The notes under the pieces were generated by a model, which had not been told where the DNA came from, did not search any database, and saw only the letters and a program-made list of their open reading frames with translations. From positions 496,001 to 560,000 of the forward strand of contig NZ_JNXG01000002.1 in the NCBI RefSeq assembly GCF_000717025.1: a DNA stretch of 64,000 nt, given 5' to 3'. Within the stretch, counting starts at the first letter, position 1. Every line of letters starts with the position of its first letter. Positions 36,856 through 45,519 of the stretch are shown one piece after another. The DNA is from Streptomyces atroolivaceus. GTDB taxonomy: Bacteria; Actinomycetota; Actinomycetes; Streptomycetales; Streptomycetaceae. Position numbers and translations under genes: made by a program.

Positions 36856-38145
36856 ATGCCAGCAGCCACGACCCGAGCCCCGAGCTCCCACGCCCCGGAC
36901 CCGGAGGAGCCGGCGCCGCGCAAGCTGTACCGCAGCGCCGACGGGCGGATGCTCGGCGGGGTGGCGCGCGGGCTCGCCGGACATCTGGGACTGCCCGTCG
37001 CCTGGGTCCGGTTCGTCTTCCTCGGACTGTTCTTCGCGGACGGCATGGGCGCCCTGCTCTACGCCGTGTTCTGGATCGTCGTACCCCTCGGGGTCGGCGG
37101 GGTCGGAGGGGTGGAGAAGTCCTTCTTCGAGACGGCCCCGGACGGCCGGCGCAGACTTCGCAAGCCCGACGCGGGCCAGGTCTTCGCCCTGCTCGCGCTG
37201 CTCGTCGGGGCCGTGATCTTCGTCAGCAACGTCGACATGGGCAGCAAGGCGGACCGGTACGTGTGGCCCGCACTGCTGATCGGCGCGGGCTCCGTCCTGG
37301 TCTGGCGCCAGGCCGACAACGCGCGGCGCGCCAGCTGGATCGAGGCGGGCCGCCGCCGCCGGGTACTGCACCTCGCCCGTGCACTGGCCGGTGTCGCGCT
37401 CGTCGGCCTCGGCCTCGCCGCCTTCATGGTGGTGCGGGGCTCGGCGGCCCAGCTCGGCACGGCGCTGACCGCGGCCATCGCCGTACTCACCGGCATCGCG
37501 CTGCTCGCGGGCCCCTATCTGGTGCGGATGACGCAGGACCTCTCCGAGGAACGCCTGATGCGCATCCGGGCCCAGGAGCGCGCCGAGGTCGCCGCCCATG
37601 TCCACGACTCCGTCCTGCACACGCTCACGCTGATCCAGCGCAACGCGGACGACGGCGGCGAGGTCCGCAGGCTCGCCCGTGCCCAGGAGCGCGAGCTGCG
37701 CAACTGGCTGTACAACCCGGAGGGCACCGGCAAGGAGGAGGCCGAGGAACCCTCGACCCTCGCCGAGGCGGTCAAGCGCGCCGCCGCCGAGGTCGAGGAC
37801 AAGCACGGGGTCCCGCTGGAGGTCGTCGTCGTCGGCGACTGCCCGCTCGACGAGAAGCTCGCGGCACAGATGCAGGCCGCACGCGAGGCGATGGTCAATG
37901 CCGCCAAGTACGGTGGTGAGGGCGGCGCCGTCCAGGTCTTCGCCGAGGTCGAGGGCCGCACGGTCTTCGTCTCCGTACGGGACCGGGGGCCCGGGTTCGA
38001 CCTGGACGCCGTCCCGGACGACAGGATGGGCGTACGGGAGTCGATCATCGGCCGGATGCAGCGCAACGGCGGTACGGCGCGGCTGCGTTCGGTGCCCGGC
38101 GGGGGCACGGAAGTCGAGCTGGAGATGGAAAGGACGAGCGAGTGA
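36856..38145 (+). CDS. Histidine kinase with N-terminal PspC domain
   Basis: The 429-aa protein has a PspC domain (RSADGRMLGGVARGLAGHLG, YAVFWIVVPLG), several transmembrane helices (about 100–235), then a NarX/LiaS-type dimerisation region with the phospho-acceptor His in ERAEVAAHVHDSVLHTLTLI. The HATPase core (REAMVNAAKYGG, VRDRGPGFDLD, GMQRN-like lid, GGGTEVELEME) follows. Start MPAATTRAPS is chosen because the upstream frame has no homologue-like sequence; a clear ribosome site is lacking. It overlaps its response regulator by GTGA. The likely input is envelope stress detected together with the divergent PspC protein. Confidence 0.93.
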   Translation: MPAATTRAPSSHAPDPEEPAPRKLYRSADGRMLGGVARGLAGHLGLPVAWVRFVFLGLFFADGMGALLYAVFWIVVPLGVGGVGGVEKSFFETAPDGRRRLRKPDAGQVFALLALLVGAVIFVSNVDMGSKADRYVWPALLIGAGSVLVWRQADNARRASWIEAGRRRRVLHLARALAGVALVGLGLAAFMVVRGSAAQLGTALTAAIAVLTGIALLAGPYLVRMTQDLSEERLMRIRAQERAEVAAHVHDSVLHTLTLIQRNADDGGEVRRLARAQERELRNWLYNPEGTGKEEAEEPSTLAEAVKRAAAEVEDKHGVPLEVVVVGDCPLDEKLAAQMQAAREAMVNAAKYGGEGGAVQVFAEVEGRTVFVSVRDRGPGFDLDAVPDDRMGVRESIIGRMQRNGGTARLRSVPGGGTEVELEMERTSE

Positions 38146-38837
38146 CCGAGAACACCGAAGCGACCGGGGGTCCGGAGCGCCGGGTACGGGTCGTGCTCGT
38201 CGACGACCACCGGATGTTCCGCACCGGGGTCCAGGCCGAGATCGGCCGTACCGAGGAGACAGGGGTCGAGGTCGTCGGCGAGGCCGCCGACGTCGACCAG
38301 GCCGTCACGGTGATCACCGCGACCCGTCCCGAGGTCGTCCTCCTCGACGTCCACCTCCCGGGAGGAGGCGGGGTCGAGGTGCTGCGGCGCTGCGCCCCGA
38401 TGATGGGGGCGGTCGAGAACCCGGTGCGCTTCCTGGCGCTGTCCGTGTCGGACGCCGCCGAGGACGTCATCGGTGTGATCCGCGGCGGTGCCCGTGGCTA
38501 CGTCACCAAGACCATCACGGGCACCGACCTGGTGGACTCCGTCTTCCGGGTCCAGGACGGCGACGCGGTGTTCTCGCCGCGGCTGGCAGGGTTCGTCCTG
38601 GACGCGTTCGCCTCGACGGACGCCCCGCCGGTCGACGAGGACATGGACCGGCTGACGCAGCGTGAGCGCGAGGTGCTGCGGCTGATCGCCCGGGGATACG
38701 CGTACAAGGAGATCGCCAAGCAGCTGTTCATCTCGGTGAAGACGGTGGAGTCCCACGTCTCGGCCGTGCTGCGCAAGCTCCAGCTCTCCAACCGGCACGA
38801 GCTGACCCGGTGGGCCACGGCGCGGCGGCTGGTCTGA
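38142..38837 (+). CDS. NarL/LiaR-type response regulator
   Basis: The 231-aa protein has a receiver domain with acidic pocket VLVDDHRM, phospho-acceptor Asp in VVLLDVHLPG, and Lys in YVTKTI. The LuxR HTH is LTQREREVLRLIARGYAYKE (about 165–225). The GTG start overlaps the kinase stop, so the pair is translated together. It is the partner of the PspC-type kinase. Candidate targets are the divergent PspC operon and its own operon. Confidence 0.95.
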   Translation: MTENTEATGGPERRVRVVLVDDHRMFRTGVQAEIGRTEETGVEVVGEAADVDQAVTVITATRPEVVLLDVHLPGGGGVEVLRRCAPMMGAVENPVRFLALSVSDAAEDVIGVIRGGARGYVTKTITGTDLVDSVFRVQDGDAVFSPRLAGFVLDAFASTDAPPVDEDMDRLTQREREVLRLIARGYAYKEIAKQLFISVKTVESHVSAVLRKLQLSNRHELTRWATARRLV

Positions 38838-38861
38838 GCCCCGCACCCGCTCAGGCGGGGG
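38838..38861. terminator. Compact bidirectional terminator
   Basis: GCCCCGC (38838–38844) pairs with GCGGGG(G) from 38855. The right arm overlaps the last codons of the convergent GNAT gene; the genes are 13 nt apart. Confidence 0.5.
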
Positions 38862-39606
38862 CGAGCGAGATGTTGAGCTTCTCGCCGGTCCTGCGGTAGC
38901 CGATGCTCGCGTAGATCCGCTCGACGTCGGGGCCGCCCGGCTCCAGCCACACGGTCTCGAAGCCGCGCTCGAAGGCGGTGCGGGTCAGCCAGGCGGAGAG
39001 CGCCGCGCCGATGCCGCGGCGGCGGAAGGTTTCGGCGACGGCCAGGCCGGCCAGTTCGCCGATGCCGTCGGCCGGGACCGAGCAGCCGCCTGCGCCGGCG
39101 GGCAGGCCGGCCACGGTGGCGAGAGCTGATACACCGCCGTCCGCCGTCGCTCCGCGCAGCCAGGCGATCTCGCCGTCCTCGGGTCCGCCCTCACCACCGA
39201 ACCCGCTGTGCTGGACGGCGGCCGCGGCGGTGAACTCGTCGGCGGTGACCGGCTCGGCGATGCGGAGGCCGTCCACCGGCTTCGGCGCGAGCAGGCCGTC
39301 GGCGCCGCAGGCCATGACCGGGGCGCGGCTCTCGACCGTGAAACCGGCGTCCAGCAGGGCCGGTTCGACGGCGGGTGCCCAGGCGGGCAGGAACTCCAGC
39401 CGGGGCAGCCGGTCATGTGCGCGGAACGCCTCGACGAGATCGGTGATCTCCTGCGCGGTGGGTTCGGCACCCTGGTCGGGGATGGCGTAGTTGACGAACT
39501 TCAGTTCCCAGCCCGGGTTGTGGCGCACCGTGAACGGGCCGACCCGGTAGTGGTCCGGGGAGCGGAGGGCGAGTGAGCGGGCGTAGTTCTGGATGGCGTT
39601 GTCCAT
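38851..39606 (-). CDS. GNAT family N-acetyltransferase
   Basis: The 251-aa protein has a C-terminal GNAT domain with the acetyl-CoA motif LAVAETFRRRGIGAALSAWL (about 185–205) and the IYASIGYRRTGEKLN end. The N-terminal half is a degenerate GNAT-like domain, as in two-domain members. Acceptor substrate unknown. It begins 12 nt after the stop of the NlpC/P60 gene on the same strand, so the two form an operon. Confidence 0.88.
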   Translation of the reverse strand: MDNAIQNYARSLALRSPDHYRVGPFTVRHNPGWELKFVNYAIPDQGAEPTAQEITDLVEAFRAHDRLPRLEFLPAWAPAVEPALLDAGFTVESRAPVMACGADGLLAPKPVDGLRIAEPVTADEFTAAAAVQHSGFGGEGGPEDGEIAWLRGATADGGVSALATVAGLPAGAGGCSVPADGIGELAGLAVAETFRRRGIGAALSAWLTRTAFERGFETVWLEPGGPDVERIYASIGYRRTGEKLNISLAPA

Positions 39607-39618
39607 GGGCCCCGGAGC

Positions 39619-40689
39619 CTAGGCGACACGGGTCCCTCCCGCGAAGGGCATTTCGCTGATCGGCGCGATACGGACGGGGGCGCCCGGGCGTGGGGCGTGG
39701 ATCATCTGCCCGCCCCCGATGTAGAGCCCGACGTGGGTGACCCCGGGGTAGAAGAAGACCAGGTCCCCCGGGGCGAGTTCGGAGCGGGAGACGCGCTGAC
39801 CCGCGTTGATCTGGGTGTACGTCGTGCGGGGCAGGGAGACGCCCGCGGCCCGCCAGGCGGCCTGGGTGAGGCCGGAGCAGTCGAAGGAGGAGGGCCCGGT
39901 GGCGCCCCAGACGTACGGCTTGCCCAGTGCCCCGTACGCGAAGGCGACGGCCTGTGCCGCACGGGCGTTGGGGGCGGCCACGGAGCCGCGGGGGACGTCC
40001 CGGGCGGCACGGACGGCGCTGCCGCCGTGCGCGGCGTCGGCCGAGCGCTCGTAGGCGGCGCGCTGACCGGCGGTGAGGGTGGCCAGGAGTTTCCGGGCGT
40101 CGGCGAGCTTGGTGCGGACGGCGTCCTTGTGCTTCTTCAGGTCGGCCCGGCGGGAGGAGAGGACCTCGAGCTCGTCCTCCGCCCGCTCGCGCAGCTGGGC
40201 GAGGTCGCTGATCTGCCGGCGTACGCCGTTGACCGCACCGGCCTGGCGGTCGCCCGCCCGGTCCTCGTACGCGGCGCGCTCCAGATACTCGTCCGGGTCG
40301 GACGAGAGGGCCAGGCGGATGGCGGGGTCGACGCCGGCGCTGCGGTACTGGGCGGTGGCGAACGAGCCGAGGGCGTCCCGCGCGGTGTTGAGGCGCTCGG
40401 TCCTGCGGGCCGCCTCGTCGCGCAGTGCGTCCAGGGACTTCTCGGAGGCGGCGGTCTGCTCCTTCGCGCCGTTGTACTTCTCGGTGGCCACCTCGGCGTC
40501 GTGGTACAGCCGGTCGACCTTGGCCTTGACCTGGGCCGGGGTGAGCTGGGGGTCGGCCTGGGCGGCGCCCTCGAGGGCCGTCGCCGTCGCCGCCCCGGCG
40601 AGGGCGACGGCGGCTGCGGTGCGGGCAGCAGGCCCGGTGAACAGGCGCTGCCTGGGCTTGCGGTGAGCGGCTTCTCGATGGGCGGCCAC
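39619..40689 (-). CDS. NlpC/P60 family cell-wall hydrolase (1)
   Basis: Exported peptidoglycan endopeptidase of the DL-endopeptidase type. The 356-aa protein has a signal peptide (AARTAAAVALAGAATATALEG …), a long coiled coil (about 55–230, heptad-like with many Glu, Lys and Ala), and an NlpC/P60 domain. Catalytic Cys is in SSFDCSGLTQAAW and His in VTHVGLYIGGGQMIH. The GTG start at 40689 (VAAHREAAHRKPRQR) matches the start pattern of its neighbour. GGAAGGAC lies 11 nt upstream, a longer than usual spacing. Confidence 0.9.
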   Translation of the reverse strand: MAAHREAAHRKPRQRLFTGPAARTAAAVALAGAATATALEGAAQADPQLTPAQVKAKVDRLYHDAEVATEKYNGAKEQTAASEKSLDALRDEAARRTERLNTARDALGSFATAQYRSAGVDPAIRLALSSDPDEYLERAAYEDRAGDRQAGAVNGVRRQISDLAQLRERAEDELEVLSSRRADLKKHKDAVRTKLADARKLLATLTAGQRAAYERSADAAHGGSAVRAARDVPRGSVAAPNARAAQAVAFAYGALGKPYVWGATGPSSFDCSGLTQAAWRAAGVSLPRTTYTQINAGQRVSRSELAPGDLVFFYPGVTHVGLYIGGGQMIHAPRPGAPVRIAPISEMPFAGGTRVA

Positions 40690-41043
40690 GGGGGTGGTGC
40701 GTCCTTCCGTTCGACTGCCCGGCGGTGGGTGCCGCGGGCCCGCCGGGGTCCGGCGCCGGGCCACCACGGGGGGAGTGGCCCGCCGCCGGATTCCTGGCGG
40801 GGCGACCGGGGCACCGCCCGGTACGGGAGCGGTGGTGAAGAGCCGGTCACCTGGGAGGGACGCTAAACCCGGCGCACGGGGAGGAGGTGTAATGACAGGT
40901 ATTGCCCTCATGTGCTGTTTCGTTTCCGCCCGATGAACGGAAAAATCAACCTGAGTCCGGCAATTCGTGCAGACTCGGGCCGACTCATCGGTAAGTCGTA
41001 CCTGGCCGAAGAGTGGTGATATGGCCGCGGTTAGGCTGCGGCC
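40690..41043. other. Gene-free divergent region upstream of NlpC/P60 (1)
   Basis: 354 nt without a gene. The part nearest NlpC (40690–40880) is very GC-rich and can fold, for example CGGGCCAC / GTGGCCCG (40757–40764, 40775–40782). Its last bases (CACCGCCGGGCAGTCGAACG then GAAGGA on the minus strand) resemble the tail of the ydaO riboswitch at the neighbouring gene, but the core ydaO motifs are absent. An AT-richer stretch at 40888–40950 probably holds the NlpC promoter. Confidence 0.45.
41032..41037 (+). promoter_or_regulatory. -10-like TAGGCT, leaderless arrangement
   Basis: TAGGCT then six bases then ATG 41044, with no Shine-Dalgarno. Confidence 0.45.
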
Positions 41044-41397
41044 ATGGACGTACTCATCAATGTCTTCGTGGCCCTGCACATCATCGGTATCGCCTCCCTG
41101 CTGGGCGGCTTCCTGACCCAGATGAAGGCCATGGGGGCGGGCACGGCCCGCTTCGTCCCGGCGATGCTGCACGGCGCGCTCACCATGCTCGTCACGGGGG
41201 TCGCCCTGGTCGGGCTCAACCAGGCCGACGACCAGAGCGTGAACAACATCAAGATCGGCATCAAGCTGCTGGTCCTGATCGTGATCCTGGCGCTCGCCTA
41301 CGTGAAGCGGGACGAGGAGAAGGTGGACAAGGGCGCGTTCGCCGCGGTCGGCGGGCTGACCGTCGCCAACATCTTCATCGCCACGCTCTGGACCTGA
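41044..41397 (+). CDS. Small integral membrane protein
   Basis: The 117-aa protein has three or four transmembrane helices (INVFVALHIIGIASLLGGFL, MLHGALTMLVTGVALVGL, IGIKLLVLIVILALAYV, VGGLTVANIFIATLW). Similar short proteins are conserved in actinobacteria without known function. It probably starts from a leaderless mRNA. A 15-bp terminator follows. Confidence 0.85.
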   Translation: MDVLINVFVALHIIGIASLLGGFLTQMKAMGAGTARFVPAMLHGALTMLVTGVALVGLNQADDQSVNNIKIGIKLLVLIVILALAYVKRDEEKVDKGAFAAVGGLTVANIFIATLWT

Positions 41398-41412
41398 GCG
41401 GACGGGTACGGC

Positions 41413-41446
41413 GAGCAGGGGGCGGCCCGTCGGCCGCCCCCTGCTC
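41413..41446. terminator. Strong bidirectional terminator
   Basis: Perfect 15-bp arms (41413–41427 and 41432–41446) with a 4-nt loop, between convergent genes. Confidence 0.9.
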
Positions 41447-41457
41447 CGCGTCCTGGG

Positions 41458-42621
41458 TCAGGCCGGGCGCACGCTGCCGTAGATCGGCATGTAGTAGATC
41501 GACTCCTCGCGGACGTTCGCACCCGGCTTCGGTGCGTGGATCATCATGCCGTCGCCCTTGTAGATGCCGACGTGGCTGATGTCGTCGTAGAAGAAGACCA
41601 GGTCCCCCGGCTGCAGATCCGCCGTGGCCACGCGGGTTCCGACCTCGACCTGGTCCCAGGTGGTGCGCGGCAGATCGACGCCCGCCTCCCGCCAGGCGGC
41701 CTGGGTGAGCCCGGAGCAGTCGTACGAGGAGGGACCCGTCGCCCCCCAGACGTACGGCTTGCCGATCTGGGCGGCGGCGAAGGCCAGGACCTTCCCGGCC
41801 TTGGTGGCGTAGCCGCTGTCGGAACCCGTGCCGCCGGTCCCGGTGCCGGTGGCGGGTTCCTCCTGCGAGGCCTCCTCCTTGGCGGCCTGCTCCTTGGCGG
41901 CCTGCTCGGCCTTCTCCTTCGCGGCGGCCTGCTGGCGGGCCAGCTCCTCGGCCTTGCGCCGGGCCTCGGCCTCCTTCCTGCGCTCCAGCTCCGCGAGCCG
42001 CGCCTTCTCCTCGGCGGTCAGCTCCGACAGCAGCGTGCGGGCCTCGGCGAGCTTCGTCTGCACCTGCTGCTTGCTCGTGCGCAGCGTGGCCTGCGACTCG
42101 GTGAGCGTCTCCAGGCTCTTCGTCGCCTCGACGCGCTTCGCCGCCGCCTCCTTCTGCTGCGCGCGGAAGTCGGTGACCGCCTGCTGCTGCTGGCTGGTCA
42201 TCCGGGCCATCAGCTGGTCCTGGTCGAAGTACGACTGGGGGTCGTCAGCGAGGAAGAAGGTCGCCGTCGGGGCGATCGAGCCGCTGCGGTACTGCGCGGC
42301 GGCGTAGTTGCCCAGTTCCCGGCGCGTCTCGTTGAGCTTGTCGGCCCGCTTCGCCGCGGCCTCCAGCAGTCCGTCGACCTTGGAGCGCTGCTCCGCCGAC
42401 GCGGTCTTCGCCTTGTTGTACTGCTGCGTCGCGGTACCGGCCTGCCGGTAGAGGGCGTCGACCTTCTTCTGTACTTCCTCGATGCTGGGCCTGGGCGCGG
42501 CGGGGGCGGCCGTCGCGCTCTGCGTGGAGAGCAGGGTGACGGACGCGAGCGCCGCCGTCGTGAGACCGACGGCAGGGGTGGTGGTGCGCACCCGGGTGCG
42601 CGGCTTGCGATGCGATGCCAA
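41458..42621 (-). CDS. NlpC/P60 family cell-wall hydrolase (2)
   Basis: Exported peptidoglycan endopeptidase, 387 aa from the chosen start. Signal peptide, then a very long coiled coil (about 45–260) with an Ala/Glu/Lys-rich section (EKARLAELERRKEAEARRKA), a short Gly/Ser linker, and the NlpC/P60 domain with Cys in SSYDCSGLTQAAW and His in ISHVGIYKGDGMMIH. The ATG at 42630 touches GGAAGGAG with no spacer. TTG at 42621 (then ASHRKPRTR) lies nine bases from it and is preferred. A ydaO/c-di-AMP riboswitch precedes it. Confidence 0.92.
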   Translation of the reverse strand: MASHRKPRTRVRTTTPAVGLTTAALASVTLLSTQSATAAPAAPRPSIEEVQKKVDALYRQAGTATQQYNKAKTASAEQRSKVDGLLEAAAKRADKLNETRRELGNYAAAQYRSGSIAPTATFFLADDPQSYFDQDQLMARMTSQQQQAVTDFRAQQKEAAAKRVEATKSLETLTESQATLRTSKQQVQTKLAEARTLLSELTAEEKARLAELERRKEAEARRKAEELARQQAAAKEKAEQAAKEQAAKEEASQEEPATGTGTGGTGSDSGYATKAGKVLAFAAAQIGKPYVWGATGPSSYDCSGLTQAAWREAGVDLPRTTWDQVEVGTRVATADLQPGDLVFFYDDISHVGIYKGDGMMIHAPKPGANVREESIYYMPIYGSVRPA

Positions 42622-42633
42622 GGCCGGCATCTC

Positions 42634-42815
42634 CTTCCGTGGACCGCCTACCGGGTCGGCGATGGGTTCCCCCCAGGCCGTCCAGGCACTGGGGGAGGGG
42701 TCGGGCGGAACGGAAGGCTGCCCTGCGGCCCGGTGGAGACGGACCGATTCACCCCGGTGCTGCGCGTGGGTCCCCGGTTCCTGGCTCCCTTCGGGGGAGC
42801 ACGGATTCGGCAGGG
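42634..42815 (-). ncRNA. ydaO/yuaA c-di-AMP riboswitch
   Basis: Read on the minus strand, the leader holds the conserved ydaO pieces in order: CCGTGCTCCC…GGGAGCCAGGAACCGGG, GACCCA, GGGGTGAATC (42746–42755), then CGACCCGGTAGGCGGTC and the closing CACGGAAGGAG ribosome site. Such elements sit upstream of cell-wall hydrolase genes in Streptomyces and turn expression off when c-di-AMP is high. Boundaries are approximate. Confidence 0.85.
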
Positions 42816-43079
42816 GCGCCCGTGCGGCGTGGTTCGCCTCAAGGGGGTACGGGGCACCTGTCGGAGCACGCTAGCCAACCCGTGGTGTCCCTGTGAAGGT
42901 TGATGTTCGATATGCCCGATACGTTTTCGTGACCTTTTCGGGGCGGCCGGGCACACGGCCGGAAATCGCTCCGGAATCTCACCGACCGTGGGTGAACCGT
43001 CTCGTTACGCGCACGGCGCCCGGTCCTTGTCACCGATGCGGCCCGGGCTGTCGGTGCGGCCGCCTAGACTCGTGAGGCG
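42816..43079. other. Divergent promoter region, NlpC (2) / pcrA
   Basis: No gene seen. It contains an AT-richer stretch (42895–42935), probably the promoter of the riboswitch transcript, and TAGACT at 43065–43070, nine bases before the pcrA ATG, as a likely pcrA -10 with a very short leader. Confidence 0.45.
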
Positions 43080-45518
43080 ATGAGCAGCCTCTTTGACGAC
43101 AGTTTCCTGACCGGCCTCCAGCGAGCTGAGGACGGCCCCCCGCCGCCCCCCGAGGAGCACGCACCCGAAGCGGTGCCGGAGGGCCTCTTCGAGGACGTCT
43201 TCGACGCGCCTCCGCCGCCGCGTGACGCCTACTACCGCGACGGTGCCCCGCGCCCCGTCATCGACTCCGCAGCGCTGCTCGACGGGCTGAACACCGAGCA
43301 GCGCGCCGCCGTCGTGCACGCCGGTTCCCCGCTGCTCATCGTCGCCGGAGCCGGCTCGGGCAAGACCAGGGTGCTCACCCACCGGATCGCCCATCTCCTG
43401 GCCGAGCGCGGGGTGCACCCGGGGCAGATCCTCGCGATCACCTTCACCAACAAGGCCGCCGGCGAGATGAAGGAGCGTGTCGAGGACCTCGTCGGCCCGC
43501 GCGCCAACGCCATGTGGGTCATGACCTTCCACAGTGCCTGCGTGCGGATCCTGCGCCGCGAGTCGAAGCGCCTGGGCTTCACCTCGTCGTTCTCGATCTA
43601 CGACGCCGCCGACTCCAAGCGGCTCATGGCACTGGTCTGCCGCGATCTGGACCTCGACCCGAAGCGCTACCCGCCGAAGTCGTTCACGTCGAAGGTCTCG
43701 AACCTGAAGAACGAGCTCATCGACGAGGAGACGTTCGCGGGCCAGGCCGCCGACGGCTTCGAGAAGACGCTGGCCCAGGCCTACGCGCTCTACCAGGCGC
43801 GGCTCCGCGAGGCCAACGCGCTGGACTTCGACGACATCATCATGACGACGGTCCACCTGCTCCAGGCGTTTCCCGACGTCGCGGAGCACTACCGCCGCCG
43901 CTTCCGCCACGTCATGGTCGACGAGTACCAGGACACCAACCACGCGCAGTACACCCTCGTGCGCGAGCTGGTGGGCCCGTCCGGCGAGGCCGAGGCCCCG
44001 GGCGAGCTGTGTGTCGTCGGTGACGCCGACCAGTCGATCTACGCCTTCCGCGGCGCGACCATCCGCAACATCCTCCAGTTCGAGGAGGACTATCCGGACG
44101 CCACCACGATCATGCTGGAGCAGAACTACCGCTCCACGCAGACGATCCTCTCCGCGGCCAACGCCGTCATCGAGCGCAACGAGAGCCGTCGCCCCAAGAA
44201 CCTCTGGACGAACGCGGGCGCGGGCACCCGGATCGCGGGATACGTCGCGGACACCGAGCACGACGAGGCGCAGTTCGTCGCCGACGAGATCGACCGGCTG
44301 ACGGACGCGGGGGACGCGAAGGCCGGCGACGTCGCGGTCTTCTACCGCACGAACGCCCAGTCCCGTGTCTTCGAGGAGATCTTCATCCGCGTCGGACTGC
44401 CCTACAAGGTCGTCGGCGGGGTGCGCTTCTACGAGCGCAAGGAGGTCAGGGACGTCCTGGCCTACCTCCGGGTCCTCTCCAACCCCGAGGACACCGTCCC
44501 GCTGCGCCGCATCCTCAACGTGCCCAAGCGGGGCATCGGTGACCGGGCCGAAGCGATGATCGACGCCCTGTCGATGCGCGAGAAGATCTCCTTCCCGCAG
44601 GCGCTGCGCCGCGTGGACGAGGCGTACGGCATGGCGGCGCGCTCGGCCAATGCCGTGAAGCGCTTCAACACGCTCATGGAGGAGCTCCGCACGATCGTGG
44701 AGTCCGGTGCGGGGCCCGCCGTCGTGCTGGAGGCGGTCATGGAGCGGACCGGCTACCTCGCGGAACTCCAGGCCTCCACCGACCCGCAGGACGAGACCCG
44801 TATCGAGAACCTCCAGGAACTCGCCGCCGTCGCCCTCGAATTCGAGCAGGAGCGCGCGGAGGAGGAGGGCTCGGGGACGCTCGCCGAGTTCCTGGAGAAG
44901 GTCGCGCTCGTCGCCGACGCCGACCAGATCCCCGACGAGGACGAGGACGGCTCCGGCGTCATCACGCTGATGACCCTGCACACGGCCAAGGGCCTCGAGT
45001 TCCCGGTGGTCTTCCTGACCGGCATGGAGGACGGCGTCTTCCCGCACATGCGCGCGCTGGGACAGGTGAAGGAGCTCGAGGAGGAGCGCCGGCTCGCCTA
45101 TGTGGGCATCACCCGCGCCCGTGAGCGCCTGTATCTGACCCGGGCGGCGATGCGGAGTGCGTGGGGCCAGCCCTCGTACAACCCGCCGTCGAGGTTCCTG
45201 GAGGAGATCCCGGACCAGCACCTGGAGTGGAAGCGCAAGGGGCCGATGGCCGCTCCGGCGGGGCCGACGTCCGGCATCACGTCGTCGCTGTCCTCGTCGC
45301 GCTCGAAGTCCGGCCCCTCGGGATTCGCGACGCGCCGCAGCTCCGAGAAGCCGGTCGTCACCCTGGTGGTCGGGGACCGGGTCACGCACGACCAGTTCGG
45401 CCTGGGCACGGTGACGGCGGTCGAGGGGTTCGGCGACCAGGCGAAGGCGACGGTCGACTTCGGCGACGAGCGTCCCAAGAAGCTGCTGCTGCGCTACGCG
45501 CCGGTCGAGAAGATCTGA
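43080..45518 (+). CDS. pcrA: ATP-dependent DNA helicase PcrA/UvrD
   Basis: Superfamily 1A 3'–5' helicase for repair and removal of proteins from DNA. The 812-aa protein has Q motif LNTEQRAAVVHAGSP, Walker A VAGAGSGKTRVLTHR, DEYQDTNHAQY (motif II), GDADQSIYAFRGA (III), NYRS (IV), TLHTAKGLEFPVVFLTGMED (V), and VGITRARERLYLT (VI). A C-terminal Tudor-like end (VGDRVTHDQFGLGTVTAVEG) binds RNA polymerase in PcrA homologues. The N-terminal 60 residues are Pro/Glu-rich and disordered. Its stop lies one base from the convergent M23 gene. Confidence 0.97.
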   Translation: MSSLFDDSFLTGLQRAEDGPPPPPEEHAPEAVPEGLFEDVFDAPPPPRDAYYRDGAPRPVIDSAALLDGLNTEQRAAVVHAGSPLLIVAGAGSGKTRVLTHRIAHLLAERGVHPGQILAITFTNKAAGEMKERVEDLVGPRANAMWVMTFHSACVRILRRESKRLGFTSSFSIYDAADSKRLMALVCRDLDLDPKRYPPKSFTSKVSNLKNELIDEETFAGQAADGFEKTLAQAYALYQARLREANALDFDDIIMTTVHLLQAFPDVAEHYRRRFRHVMVDEYQDTNHAQYTLVRELVGPSGEAEAPGELCVVGDADQSIYAFRGATIRNILQFEEDYPDATTIMLEQNYRSTQTILSAANAVIERNESRRPKNLWTNAGAGTRIAGYVADTEHDEAQFVADEIDRLTDAGDAKAGDVAVFYRTNAQSRVFEEIFIRVGLPYKVVGGVRFYERKEVRDVLAYLRVLSNPEDTVPLRRILNVPKRGIGDRAEAMIDALSMREKISFPQALRRVDEAYGMAARSANAVKRFNTLMEELRTIVESGAGPAVVLEAVMERTGYLAELQASTDPQDETRIENLQELAAVALEFEQERAEEEGSGTLAEFLEKVALVADADQIPDEDEDGSGVITLMTLHTAKGLEFPVVFLTGMEDGVFPHMRALGQVKELEEERRLAYVGITRARERLYLTRAAMRSAWGQPSYNPPSRFLEEIPDQHLEWKRKGPMAAPAGPTSGITSSLSSSRSKSGPSGFATRRSSEKPVVTLVVGDRVTHDQFGLGTVTAVEGFGDQAKATVDFGDERPKKLLLRYAPVEKI

Positions 45519-45519
45519 C

